This document shows positions 25,887 through 33,125 of a stretch of DNA of 38,083 nt, piece by piece. The stretch covers positions 1-38,083 of the forward strand of contig JAPPNO010000092.1 in NCBI GenBank assembly GCA_028873845.1, read 5' to 3'. This DNA comes from Gemmatimonadota bacterium. Lineage in GTDB: Bacteria > Gemmatimonadota > Gemmatimonadetes > Longimicrobiales > Gaopeijiaceae. The position numbers and the translations under genes were made by a program. The stretch's first letter is position 1. Every line of letters starts with the position of its first letter. The notes under the pieces are model-generated. The model saw only the letters and a program-made list of their open reading frames with translations, did no database searches and had not been told where the DNA came from.

Positions 25887-25892
25887 TATATT
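25887..25892 (+). promoter_or_regulatory. Candidate -10 element in the S9 peptidase / beta-propeller divergent gap
   Basis: In the 246-bp gap between the divergent starts (25703 and 25950), an AT-rich pocket around 25855-25893 stands out from GC-rich flanks. TATATT at 25887-25892 fits a -10 box 58 nt before the plus-strand start; a -35 at the right spacing is poor. TACGAT at 25855 is a second candidate. The rest of the gap is GC- and G-run-rich with no other signal. Confidence 0.3.
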
Positions 25893-25949
25893 GTGACCCT
25901 GCCCGCCGACGGGCACGTATTGGATCAAACCTTTCGCGAGGACGCGCAG

Positions 25950-27272
25950 ATGACACGCTATGCACCGCCCATCACCCTCCTTGTCTCCCTCTCCCTGGCA
26001 TGTGGCGACGGGGGGAAAGCACCCGGCGCCGCCGACGCGGCCAACGACCCCGGCGGTGCCGACGTCATGCTCGCCGCCGTCATGGACGACGTCTACAGCG
26101 TTGGAGTCATGGAGGGCGAGGACTGGGAGATCTTCGGCCGGATCCGCTCGGTCGACTTCGACGAGGGGGGCAATCTTCACATCCTGGACTCGCAGGCGGA
26201 CCGCGTGGTGGTGGTGGGGCCCGATGGGGGCTTCGTGCGCACGGTGCGGAAGCCGGGAGAGGGGCCCGGCGAGTTCTCGGGGCTGCGCGACCTGGTGGTC
26301 CACAGGGACGGGAGTTACGCCGCTCTCACCTTCGGGTCGATACACCTCTTCGACACCGACGGCCGGTTCACGGGGACCGTGCCGTCGGACGTGGCCACGG
26401 GCATGCCCATACGGGCGCAGGGGTTGCCGGACGGGCCCCTCGTCAGTTCGAACATGCTCAGGATGAACATGCTGGGAAGCCGGGGATCGGTCGGGATTGC
26501 GACGGACGAGACGCCGGAGGGCCGGCCGATCGAGGTGTTTTCCCTCGATGAGGGGGTGTCCGAGCTCCTCTACACGGCCTGGACGCTGCCCGAAGAGGAC
26601 CCCGAGGACGGTGCGATCTCGGTGTCGGGCACCTCCACCGCGGCCAGCATCAGCATGCGGATGAAGCCGCCGAAAGCCTTCGTTCCCGGGCTGCATGTGG
26701 GGGTTCTGACCGACGGCGGGATCGCCGTGGTGGACTCGGTCGGATACCGGGTGAAGCTGGTGGGGATGGACGGGACCGTGGCCGCGACGCTGGAACGGCC
26801 CATCGCGCCGACCGTGGTCACCGAGGCGATCGAGGAGTTGGAACGGGAGCGGCGCCTCGCCGAACGGGAGGCGGGAAACGCGCCCAACCGTGAAATCAGC
26901 GTCATGAGTGTTGGCGGCACCGGCGGCAGCGCGGTGAGTTCGCTGAGCTAGATCAACCCTGACGACGTGGCGAGCATTACGGTGAGCGGCGGCTCGATCG
27001 AGGACATGACCTTCGCGGACGAGATCCCGGTCATCGACGGGATCGCCGTGGACTGGGAGGACCGGATCTGGATCGAGCGCACCGGCGAGAACGGCCAGGG
27101 GCTGGGTCCGATCGACATCATGACGGCGGATGGCCGCTACCTGGGGACGCTGCCGGCCGATGGGCCGCGCACGCCCTGGGCCTTCGGACCGGGCGGACTG
27201 GCGGCGTATGTGGAGATGGACGAATACGAAGTTCAGACCGTGCGGGTGGTCCGACTGTCGCTGGAGCGGTAG
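25950..27272 (+). pseudogene. 6-bladed beta-propeller lipoprotein gene interrupted by an in-frame amber codon
   Basis: Starting at ATG 25950 (GAGGA 7 nt upstream), the product opens with a lipoprotein signal ending LSLAC. It has propeller blades (VDFDEGGNLHILDSQADRVV, KPGEGPGEFSGL, LVVHRDGSYAAL, KAFVPGLHVGVL) up to SSLS, where TAG at 26949-26951 stops it after 333 residues. Without a frame change, coding continues to 27272 with the expected last blades: DGIAVDWEDRIWIERTGENG, then TADGRYLGTLPADG and LAAYVEMDEYEVQTVRVV. One C-to-T change in a CAG codon would explain it. It may be a recent pseudogene, a sequence error, or a read-through site. Without the stop the protein would be about 440 residues, normal for the family. 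It is divergent from the S9 peptidase. Confidence 0.8.
26952..27272 (+). CDS. Downstream part of the interrupted beta-propeller gene
   Basis: Codons after the amber stop, in the same frame, running INPDDVASITVSGGS... to VRLSLER. It contains the last propeller strands with intact protein character and codon use like the upstream part. A start at GTG within it (for example the one at 26967) is conceivable, but there is no Shine-Dalgarno and no signal peptide, so independent expression is unlikely. It is listed separately so the break is visible. Confidence 0.5.
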   Translation: MNPDDVASITVSGGSIEDMTFADEIPVIDGIAVDWEDRIWIERTGENGQGLGPIDIMTADGRYLGTLPADGPRTPWAFGPGGLAAYVEMDEYEVQTVRVVRLSLER

Positions 27273-27360
27273 CACGCGGTGGTCCTCGCCGGGCGGCCGC
27301 TTTCCGTTCGACGACGGGCCGATGGGCGGTGCGGGGTGAGCGGAGGACGCGACAGGTTCG

Positions 27361-28431
27361 TCAGCGGAACAGCGCCGGGTGGCCGCCGGTGTGCAGGAAG
27401 ACGGCGTGGTTCCCCGCGGCGATGGTCCCGTCACGCAGCCGGGCGATGAGGGCCGCCGCCGCCTTGGCCGTGTAGACCGGATCGAGGATGACGCCGGCGC
27501 GCGCGCCGAAGAGACGCATGGCCTCGTCGCCTTCGGGGGTCGCGACCCCGTACCCGTCGCCCACGAAGTCGTCGGTGACCAGCACGTCCTCCGCAACTCT
27601 CCGTACCCGGTTCAACAACCGGTTGCCCTGCGCGGAGATGTCGTCACCGGTCACACCTCTTGAAGCCGAACCGGGATCGGCTTCCAGCAGACGCGCGGCC
27701 CCCATGGACAGAAAGGAGGCGATTCCCCTGATCCAGGCCGCCGGCTCGTCCGCGCTCACGGCCACCAGGCGGGCGCGCCAGTCGAAGATCGCGCATCCGA
27801 GGATCAGCCCCGCGAGCGTACCCCCCGAGGACGACGAGGTGAAGATCCAGGGCGGTTCTCCCTCTGGCCTGACCTGGTTCCGCATCTCCGCCACGGCGTG
27901 CACGTATCCCAGCGCTCCCCTCTCGGTCGAGGCGCCGACCGGCACCGCCAGCGCCTTCCCGCCGGCCGCACCGATGCGCCGGACCTCGTGGCCAATGGCG
28001 TTGCCCCGCTCCTCGCGCTTCGCCACCGTCACGATCCGCGCACCGAGCAGTCGATGCAGCAGGGCGTTGCCGCGCTCCGGGTCTTCCGGTTCACCGTTGA
28101 CGACCAGTGAGCATTTCAGGCCCAGCCGCGCAGCCGCCGCCGCCGTCACGCGGCAGTGATTGGAGTGCGCGCCGCCCGCCGTGACCAGATGGGTCACGCC
28201 CTGCAACCTTGGCGGGCCCAGTTCGTACTCCAGTTTGCGCACCTTGTTACCGCCGAGCCCCAGACCGGTGCAGTCGTCGGCCTTGATGGAGATGCGCGCG
28301 CCGGTTCCCAGGTGGCCCGCCAGGCCCGGCGCGGCAAGGAGGGGGGTCGGCAGGGTGGCCAGCCGGGTGCGGCCGATGGCTTCCAGCCGTCCGAGGGCCG
28401 GATCGGAACCTGTGGAACGCAGGACTCTCAT
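27361..28431 (-). CDS. D-cysteine desulfhydrase / ACC deaminase family PLP enzyme
   Basis: 356 aa. The PLP beta-family fold shows SIKADDCTGLGLGGNKVRKL near residue 50 with the PLP lysine in GGNKVRKLE, then THLVTAGGAHSNHCRVTAAAA, PWIFTSSSSGGTLAGLILG (the phosphate-binding serine/glycine loop) and ILDPVYTAKAAAAL. Family members cleave D-cysteine to pyruvate, H2S and ammonia, or open 1-aminocyclopropane-1-carboxylate; which applies cannot be decided from motifs alone. Cytoplasmic. The open frame continues to 28869, but the sequence before the ATG at 28431 is not protein-like, and family proteins have only 20-25 residues before TLPTPL. It faces the TonB receptor gene across 229 bp. Confidence 0.92.
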   Translation of the reverse strand: MRVLRSTGSDPALGRLEAIGRTRLATLPTPLLAAPGLAGHLGTGARISIKADDCTGLGLGGNKVRKLEYELGPPRLQGVTHLVTAGGAHSNHCRVTAAAAARLGLKCSLVVNGEPEDPERGNALLHRLLGARIVTVAKREERGNAIGHEVRRIGAAGGKALAVPVGASTERGALGYVHAVAEMRNQVRPEGEPPWIFTSSSSGGTLAGLILGCAIFDWRARLVAVSADEPAAWIRGIASFLSMGAARLLEADPGSASRGVTGDDISAQGNRLLNRVRRVAEDVLVTDDFVGDGYGVATPEGDEAMRLFGARAGVILDPVYTAKAAAALIARLRDGTIAAGNHAVFLHTGGHPALFR

Positions 28432-28660
28432 TCGGGGGAAGATGAGGTGGGAAGGCGATTCCACCAAGGGTCCCGACCCCATAGAATTCAGGGATCCCCC
28501 GCGAAAGCCAGATTGCATGCGACACTTTTTCACCTCCGAACCGACCGGTTCGCGGTCTTCTCCGTCCGGCCCGACCCCGGCACGAGCGGGTAGCATCGGT
28601 GCCGGAGAGCCGGGGGCATTGAATCGGCGCGTCCCCGGCCACACCGGAGTCCTCCCGGGC

Positions 28661-31018
28661 ATGAGGCGCGGCCTTTCACGCCGGATCCGGGACACGGTTT
28701 CGACCGTTCTCCCCGCAGCCTTCCTCGCCCTGGCAATCCCCCTCGCCGCCTTCGCCCAGACCAGCGCGGTCAGCGGCCGCGTATGGTCCGCCGACGGTCT
28801 CCTCCTCGGCTCGGCCGGCGTCCGCCTCGTCGCGGCCGCCGATTCCACCCTGAAGCGCGTAACCGACACGGACCGCCTAGGGTTCTTCGCCTTCAGCGAC
28901 GTGGCGCCCGGCGCCTACGTCCTCACGGTGACCCGGATCGGGTACGCCCCGCACGAGGAGCGGGTGGAACTCGCGGCCGGGACTTCGCTCGAACTCGACA
29001 TCAGCCTGGTGGCGCAGCCGATCACGCTGGAAGGAATCGCGGTCGAGGCGGAGCGGAGCCGCGCCCGCGCCCGCTTCGAGGAATCGGCGGGCCAGACGGT
29101 ACAGGACATCAGCCGCGTGGAGATGAAATCGCTGCCGATCCTGGTGGAGACGGACCCGATCCGGGCGGTGGAGGTGCTGCCGGGCGTCAATACGGTCTCC
29201 GACTTCACGGCGGCCTTCAATGTGCGGGGCGGGTCGGCGGACCAGAACCTGATCCTCCTGGACGACATCCCCATCTTCAATCCCTTCCACCTGGGCGGCG
29301 TGTTCTCGGTCTTCAACGCGGACATGGTGCAGCGCGCCGAATTGCGGGCGGGCGGCTTCCCGGCCGAGTACGGGGGCCGCGTTTCGTCGGTCCTCACGGT
29401 GGAGACGGATGTGGGCGACGGGAAGACCAGCGTGGACGCCGGTATCAGCCTGCTGGCGTCGCGGATCGCGGTGGACGGGTCCCTTCCGAAGAGTTTCACG
29501 GACCAGGTGGGCCTCGCGAACACGCGGTGGCGCGTGTCCGTACGCCGCTCCTACTTCGATGTCCTGGTCAAGCCGTGGTTCAAGTTTCCCTATCACCTGA
29601 CGGACCTGCAGGGAGCCTTCGAGGCGTGGACGAAGGGCGGCAACCGCATGCGCGTCACCGGATACACGGGGCGCGACGTGCTGGACCTCGCGGATGTGGG
29701 CGACAACCCGCTGCCCATCCAGTGGGCCTGGGGGAACGATGCCGTGGGCGGCTCCTGGACGAATCCCATGCGGGCCGGCGGATCCATGCACGCGGGGCTC
29801 TCCTTCTCACGGTTCACCTCCGACTTCGAGTTCGTGGAAACGGGGTCGCGGATCAACTCCGACATCCAGGAGGCGAAGTTCCAGGCCGACCTCGAACAGC
29901 GGCCGACGGGGCGTACGCGGTGGAAGTCCGGGGTGGCCGCCAAGAAGCTCGTCTACGACAACCGGATCGTGGCGGGGGGCACCGTCTTCGCCGAGAGCTT
30001 CGGGAGCGGATGGGAGGCCTCGGCGTACAGCCAGATTCACTGGGACCCCAACCCCCGGTGGCTGTTCGAGGGCGGACTGCGTGCCGACCACTGGATTCCG
30101 GATCAGGGCGGGAGTCAGACAACGCTGTCACCACGCTTCGCGGCCAAGCGCTTCATCCGCGACCGGAACGCCGCGCTGCGCCTGGCCGGCGGACGCTACA
30201 CCCAGTTCCTTCACTCGCTGCGCGACGAGGAACTGCCCCTCGGCATCGACATCTGGGTGCTGGCGGGCGCGCGCGCGCCGCGGATCGTGTCGGACCAGCT
30301 GCAGCTTGGCGTCGAGACCTTCTTCGGTGACGACGACGATTGGTACTCGTCGCTGGAGGGGTACTACCGCACCTTCGACGGGGTGACCACGATGAACGCC
30401 GCCGACGACCCCAATGACGAGCTGGACGATCTCGTCTCGGGCGACGGCTGGTCGTACGGCGTCGACTTCTTCCTGCGGCGCGACCGTGGCGCGACGACGG
30501 GATGGATCACGGTCTCCTTCCTCAGGACCGAACGCACCTTTCCCGACACGCGTTCGGGCCTGGATCCCCCGCCCGGCCTGACCTACCCGCCCGTCTTCGA
30601 CCGCCGCCTCGACATCGACGTCGTGCTTCGCCGTCCCCTGGACTGGTGGGGCGTGGAAGCGGGTCTGCGCGCGAACTTCGGGACCGGGACCCCGTACACG
30701 CGGCCGCTCGGCCAGTTCGATGTCTACCGCCGCCGTCCGGTGGAGAGCGTGGTGGAATACGGCAACGGGTCCGCCGTGGCGCTGGGGCCGCGAAACGGGG
30801 CGCGGTATCCGGCCCGCCACCGCCTGGACCTGTCGCTGAGGAAGACGATCGAAAAGGACTGGGGACGGTTGGTCCCGTACCTGAGCGTCATCAACCTCTA
30901 CAACCGCAAGAACGTCCTCTTCTACTTCTACGATTTCGAACCGGACCCGCCCACGCGCTCGGGGGTGTCGATGATCCCCTTCCTGCCGACGCTCGGTGTG
31001 GAGGTGTCATTCCGATGA
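28661..31018 (+). CDS. TonB-dependent receptor with N-terminal carboxypeptidase-regulatory-like domain
   Basis: 785 aa. A signal peptide (TVLPAAFLALAIPLAAFAQ) is followed by a CarboxypepD_reg-like domain (about 34-115: SGRVWSADGLLLGSAGVRLV, GFFAFSDVAPGAYVLTVTRIGYAP). The plug domain is at about 140-250 (VLPGVNTVSDFTAAFNVRGG, ILLDDIPIFNPFHLGG, AEYGGRVSSVLTV), and a long 22-strand-type barrel ends LGVEVSFR. It is located in the outer membrane and driven by TonB-ExbBD; the substrate is unknown. The frame is open from 28160, but the ATG at 28661 directly precedes a good signal peptide. Its stop overlaps the start of the DUF4249-like lipoprotein (ATGA), indicating one uptake unit. Confidence 0.95.
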   Translation: MRRGLSRRIRDTVSTVLPAAFLALAIPLAAFAQTSAVSGRVWSADGLLLGSAGVRLVAAADSTLKRVTDTDRLGFFAFSDVAPGAYVLTVTRIGYAPHEERVELAAGTSLELDISLVAQPITLEGIAVEAERSRARARFEESAGQTVQDISRVEMKSLPILVETDPIRAVEVLPGVNTVSDFTAAFNVRGGSADQNLILLDDIPIFNPFHLGGVFSVFNADMVQRAELRAGGFPAEYGGRVSSVLTVETDVGDGKTSVDAGISLLASRIAVDGSLPKSFTDQVGLANTRWRVSVRRSYFDVLVKPWFKFPYHLTDLQGAFEAWTKGGNRMRVTGYTGRDVLDLADVGDNPLPIQWAWGNDAVGGSWTNPMRAGGSMHAGLSFSRFTSDFEFVETGSRINSDIQEAKFQADLEQRPTGRTRWKSGVAAKKLVYDNRIVAGGTVFAESFGSGWEASAYSQIHWDPNPRWLFEGGLRADHWIPDQGGSQTTLSPRFAAKRFIRDRNAALRLAGGRYTQFLHSLRDEELPLGIDIWVLAGARAPRIVSDQLQLGVETFFGDDDDWYSSLEGYYRTFDGVTTMNAADDPNDELDDLVSGDGWSYGVDFFLRRDRGATTGWITVSFLRTERTFPDTRSGLDPPPGLTYPPVFDRRLDIDVVLRRPLDWWGVEAGLRANFGTGTPYTRPLGQFDVYRRRPVESVVEYGNGSAVALGPRNGARYPARHRLDLSLRKTIEKDWGRLVPYLSVINLYNRKNVLFYFYDFEPDPPTRSGVSMIPFLPTLGVEVSFR

Positions 31019-32049
31019 AAAGCGTTGCCAGCTCCGCGATGTGGCGCCGGGATCGGGGCGCCGTCCCGCTCCTCCCGGGATGGTCCGGCCGGGTGACCGC
31101 GATCGCAGCCGTCGCGCTGGCGGCCGCGGGGTGCGAGCTGACCGAGGTCACGGTGGAGCTGCCCGAAGACGTGATCGTGGCCGAGGTGCAGGTCGTGCTG
31201 ACGCTGCCCCACGACGACGACGCGCCCGCGCTTACGGTGTGGGCGCTGCTCCACCGCACCTACCAGCCCGAGGGGGCGCCGAGCCTGTCCGGGGCGGTGG
31301 TCACGGTGTCGGGGGAGTCGGGCGACACGGTGCGCCTCGTGGAACAGGACGGCATCGAACCGTGCCTGCTGCCCGACACCGCCGAGGACTTTTCGTCGCC
31401 CGGGGCGGCATGCTACCGGGCCGAGCGCGCGTCCGCCCCCTTCGCACCCGGCGAGGTTCTGTCGCTGCGCATCCGGGCCGCCGACGGACGGGTCCTCACC
31501 GGCGCCAGCGTCGTGCCCGGCGCGTTCTCGCTGATCGGGCTGACCCAGGTCGACGGCCGGTGCCGGCTCCAGCCCGACACCAACTACCGCTTTCAGTGGA
31601 CGCCGGCGGACGATTCGTGGGCGTACATCACCGACGCCCGCCTCGAAGGACTGGCCGCGGCGTTCGCCTCCCGCGGCATCAACGCTCCCGATACGCTGTA
31701 CCTCGCGGGGGTGTCGATCGGGCGCGAGGACACCGACATCGTCTTCCCGAGGAACCTGGGCGTCTTCGACTTCTTCGACGGCGACGAGGACGAGCGCGAG
31801 GTCATTCGCGCGCTCAAGAACGGACTCCCGGAAGGATCGAGGGCCGCGGTCGCGATCACCGCGGTGGATCGCAACTGGGTGAACTGGGCGCGCGGCGGCA
31901 ACTTCAACCCGTCGGGGGAAGTGCGCATTCCGTCGGTGTTCGGGGAGGGTACGGGGATGTTCGGGACCGCGACCCAGAGACGCGTGCGGATCAGGTCGAG
32001 CCTGCGCGGGCCCGGGGAGCCGCCGCTGTGCGGGCCGGTCTGGAATTGA
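31015..32049 (+). CDS. DUF4249-like lipoprotein, partner of the TonB receptor
   Basis: 344 aa. The ATG at 31015 overlaps the TonB-receptor stop as ATGA, so translation is coupled. An unusually long n-region leads to AAVALAAAGC, a clear lipobox with cysteine near residue 41. The mature part is strand-rich with an Ig-like pattern (LSGAVVTVSGESGDTVRLVE, PGEVLSLRIRAADGRVLTGAS) and resembles DUF4249 proteins, which in Bacteroidota lie beside TonB-dependent receptors. The end has two cysteine-bearing parts, CRLQPDTNY and PLCGPVWN. The role is probably as a surface lipoprotein helping the receptor capture its ligand. The family match is by arrangement and pattern, not certain. Confidence 0.8.
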   Translation: MKSVASSAMWRRDRGAVPLLPGWSGRVTAIAAVALAAAGCELTEVTVELPEDVIVAEVQVVLTLPHDDDAPALTVWALLHRTYQPEGAPSLSGAVVTVSGESGDTVRLVEQDGIEPCLLPDTAEDFSSPGAACYRAERASAPFAPGEVLSLRIRAADGRVLTGASVVPGAFSLIGLTQVDGRCRLQPDTNYRFQWTPADDSWAYITDARLEGLAAAFASRGINAPDTLYLAGVSIGREDTDIVFPRNLGVFDFFDGDEDEREVIRALKNGLPEGSRAAVAITAVDRNWVNWARGGNFNPSGEVRIPSVFGEGTGMFGTATQRRVRIRSSLRGPGEPPLCGPVWN

Positions 32050-32085
32050 GGCGCGGCAGGCGCGTCCGCAAACGGGCCACCGAAG

Positions 32086-32772
32086 TCATTCCCCGGACTG
32101 GTCGGTCTCCGAAACCGTCACCCGGCTGGCCACATTCCGCCTGATCCGCAGGGGCCCCGAACCCCCCTCCACCGTCACCGTCACCGCGCCCTCCTCCCCG
32201 CCCCCCTTCCGCACCACCGCTCTCGCGCCGGGAACCAGTCCCACCGACTTGAGGTAGCGAAGGCGAACGGGGTCCTCGTCCGCGACCGAACGCACCGTGA
32301 CGCGGCTTCCGGCGACCATTTCGTCCAAGCGCTTGGCCGGCGAGGGTTCGATCCGTCCCGTCCGCGTCGGGATCGGAGCCCCGTGCGGATCGGTGGCCGG
32401 GTGGCCCAGCGCTTCGGCCATCGCTTCGATCAGCCGTTCCGACGCGGCGTGTTCGAGCTGTTCCGCCTCGGCGTGCACATCGTCCCAGTCGTACCCCAGC
32501 CGCTGCACCAGGAACGACTCGATGATACGGTGCCGCCGCAGGATCTTGAGCGCCTCGCGGCTTCCCTCCTCGGTCAGCCGCACGCCGCGGTAGGGCTCGT
32601 GTTGAAGCAGCCCGTCCTCGGCCAGCCGCCGGATCATCCCGCTGACCGAGCCCGGCCGCACGGCGAGTACGCGGGCCAGCTCGTTCGTGCCGGCGGGCCC
32701 CCCGCCTTCGTTCAGCGAATAGACCGCCTTGAGGTAGTCCTCGACGGAAGGAGACAGAGGTGGGGAATTCAT
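32086..32772 (-). CDS. DtxR/MntR-family metal-dependent transcriptional regulator
   Basis: 228 aa. The N-terminal winged helix (SVEDYLKAVYSL, TNELARVLAVRPGSVSGMIRRLAEDGLL, RGVRLTEEGSREAL) is followed by the dimerisation/metal domain (RRHRIIESFLVQRLGYDWDDVHAEAEQLEHAAS). The DPHGAPIPT motif replaces the CPHGNPIP of DtxR/IdeR, so the metal-site cysteine is Asp. A C-terminal FeoA/SH3-like domain is present (LRYLKSVGLVPGARAVVRKGGG). Expected role: metal-bound repressor of Fe or Mn homeostasis genes. The ATG at 32772 is the family-consistent start; the longer open frame to 32841 is not needed. A dyad lies upstream at 32847-32868, and a divergent small gene starts at 32904. Confidence 0.93.
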   Translation of the reverse strand: MNSPPLSPSVEDYLKAVYSLNEGGGPAGTNELARVLAVRPGSVSGMIRRLAEDGLLQHEPYRGVRLTEEGSREALKILRRHRIIESFLVQRLGYDWDDVHAEAEQLEHAASERLIEAMAEALGHPATDPHGAPIPTRTGRIEPSPAKRLDEMVAGSRVTVRSVADEDPVRLRYLKSVGLVPGARAVVRKGGGEEGAVTVTVEGGSGPLRIRRNVASRVTVSETDQSGE

Positions 32773-32846
32773 GGTGCAAGATAATGCGGGCAGGGCGGGT
32801 ACGCTCGTGCCGGCCGGCCCGGGCCACGGTCGGAACCACAACGAAA

Positions 32847-32868
32847 ACAGGTGTTCACGTTACCTTGT
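32847..32868. promoter_or_regulatory. Imperfect dyad upstream of the DtxR-family gene
   Basis: ACAGGT (32847-32852) and ACCTTGT (32862-32868) are imperfect inverted arms around GTTCACGTT. The AGGT-x9-ACCT core recalls the AGGTTAG-S-CTAACCT layout of DtxR boxes but with a longer centre. It lies 75-96 bp before the regulator start and 36-57 bp before the divergent small gene, a good place for an autoregulatory operator. This is inference; the match to a known box is only partial. Confidence 0.3.
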
Positions 32869-32892
32869 GGTTGCCTGAACCGATTACTCACC

Positions 32893-32898
32893 AGGAGG
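32893..32898 (+). promoter_or_regulatory. Perfect AGGAGG Shine-Dalgarno setting a TTG start
   Basis: AGGAGG is followed by CCCGA and then TTG at 32904-32906, an ideal spacing. No ATG or GTG lies in this frame nearby, so this site decides the start of the 62-aa gene. Confidence 0.75.
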
Positions 32899-32903
32899 CC
32901 CGA

Positions 32904-33092
32904 TTGGAAGACCCGGTAGCTGTTGACGCCAAGCGCATTCTGCTGCGCTACGGCACTCCGATTCTGGTACTCGACAAGGTCCCGTCGGAAGAGCGCATCA
33001 CACTGGCCCGCCTGATCGCCAGAACCCCGCTCACCGAACGTGAGACGCGTCTGCGCGAGCTGCTCGCAGAAGCGGGACACCTCAAGCAGTAG
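32904..33092 (+). CDS. 62-aa basic/helical protein of unknown function
   Basis: Translated from TTG 32904, it reads M-EDPVAVDAKRILLRYGTPI and continues LVLDKVPSEERITLARLIAR, then TPLTERETRLRELLAEAG. It is a compact, mostly helical protein with a DxxE-like acidic centre and no signal or membrane segment. The upstream extension of the open frame (to 32760) is not protein-like, and the strong Shine-Dalgarno fixes the start. It is divergent from the DtxR-family gene and ends 33 bp before the convergent ABC-class ATPase. No family is recognised; location suggests, but does not show, metal-linked control. Confidence 0.65.
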   Translation: MEDPVAVDAKRILLRYGTPILVLDKVPSEERITLARLIARTPLTERETRLRELLAEAGHLKQ

Positions 33093-33125
33093 CACACCCA
33101 CCCCGCAGAAGTACGCCCGCTCCGC

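Noticed and set aside
26949-26951. TAG as a pyrrolysine codon
   Set aside because: No pyrrolysine machinery is visible and propeller lipoproteins have no known need for it; mutation or sequencing error is simpler.
25776-27596. 606-aa minus-strand frame over the interrupted beta-propeller gene
   Set aside because: I considered it as a reason for the amber codon, but the plus-strand product has lipobox and blade motifs on both sides of the stop, while the minus frame has none.
28160-28660. N-terminal extension of the TonB receptor frame
   Set aside because: It overlaps the divergent PLP enzyme and would bury the signal peptide inside the protein; the ATG at 28661 fits.
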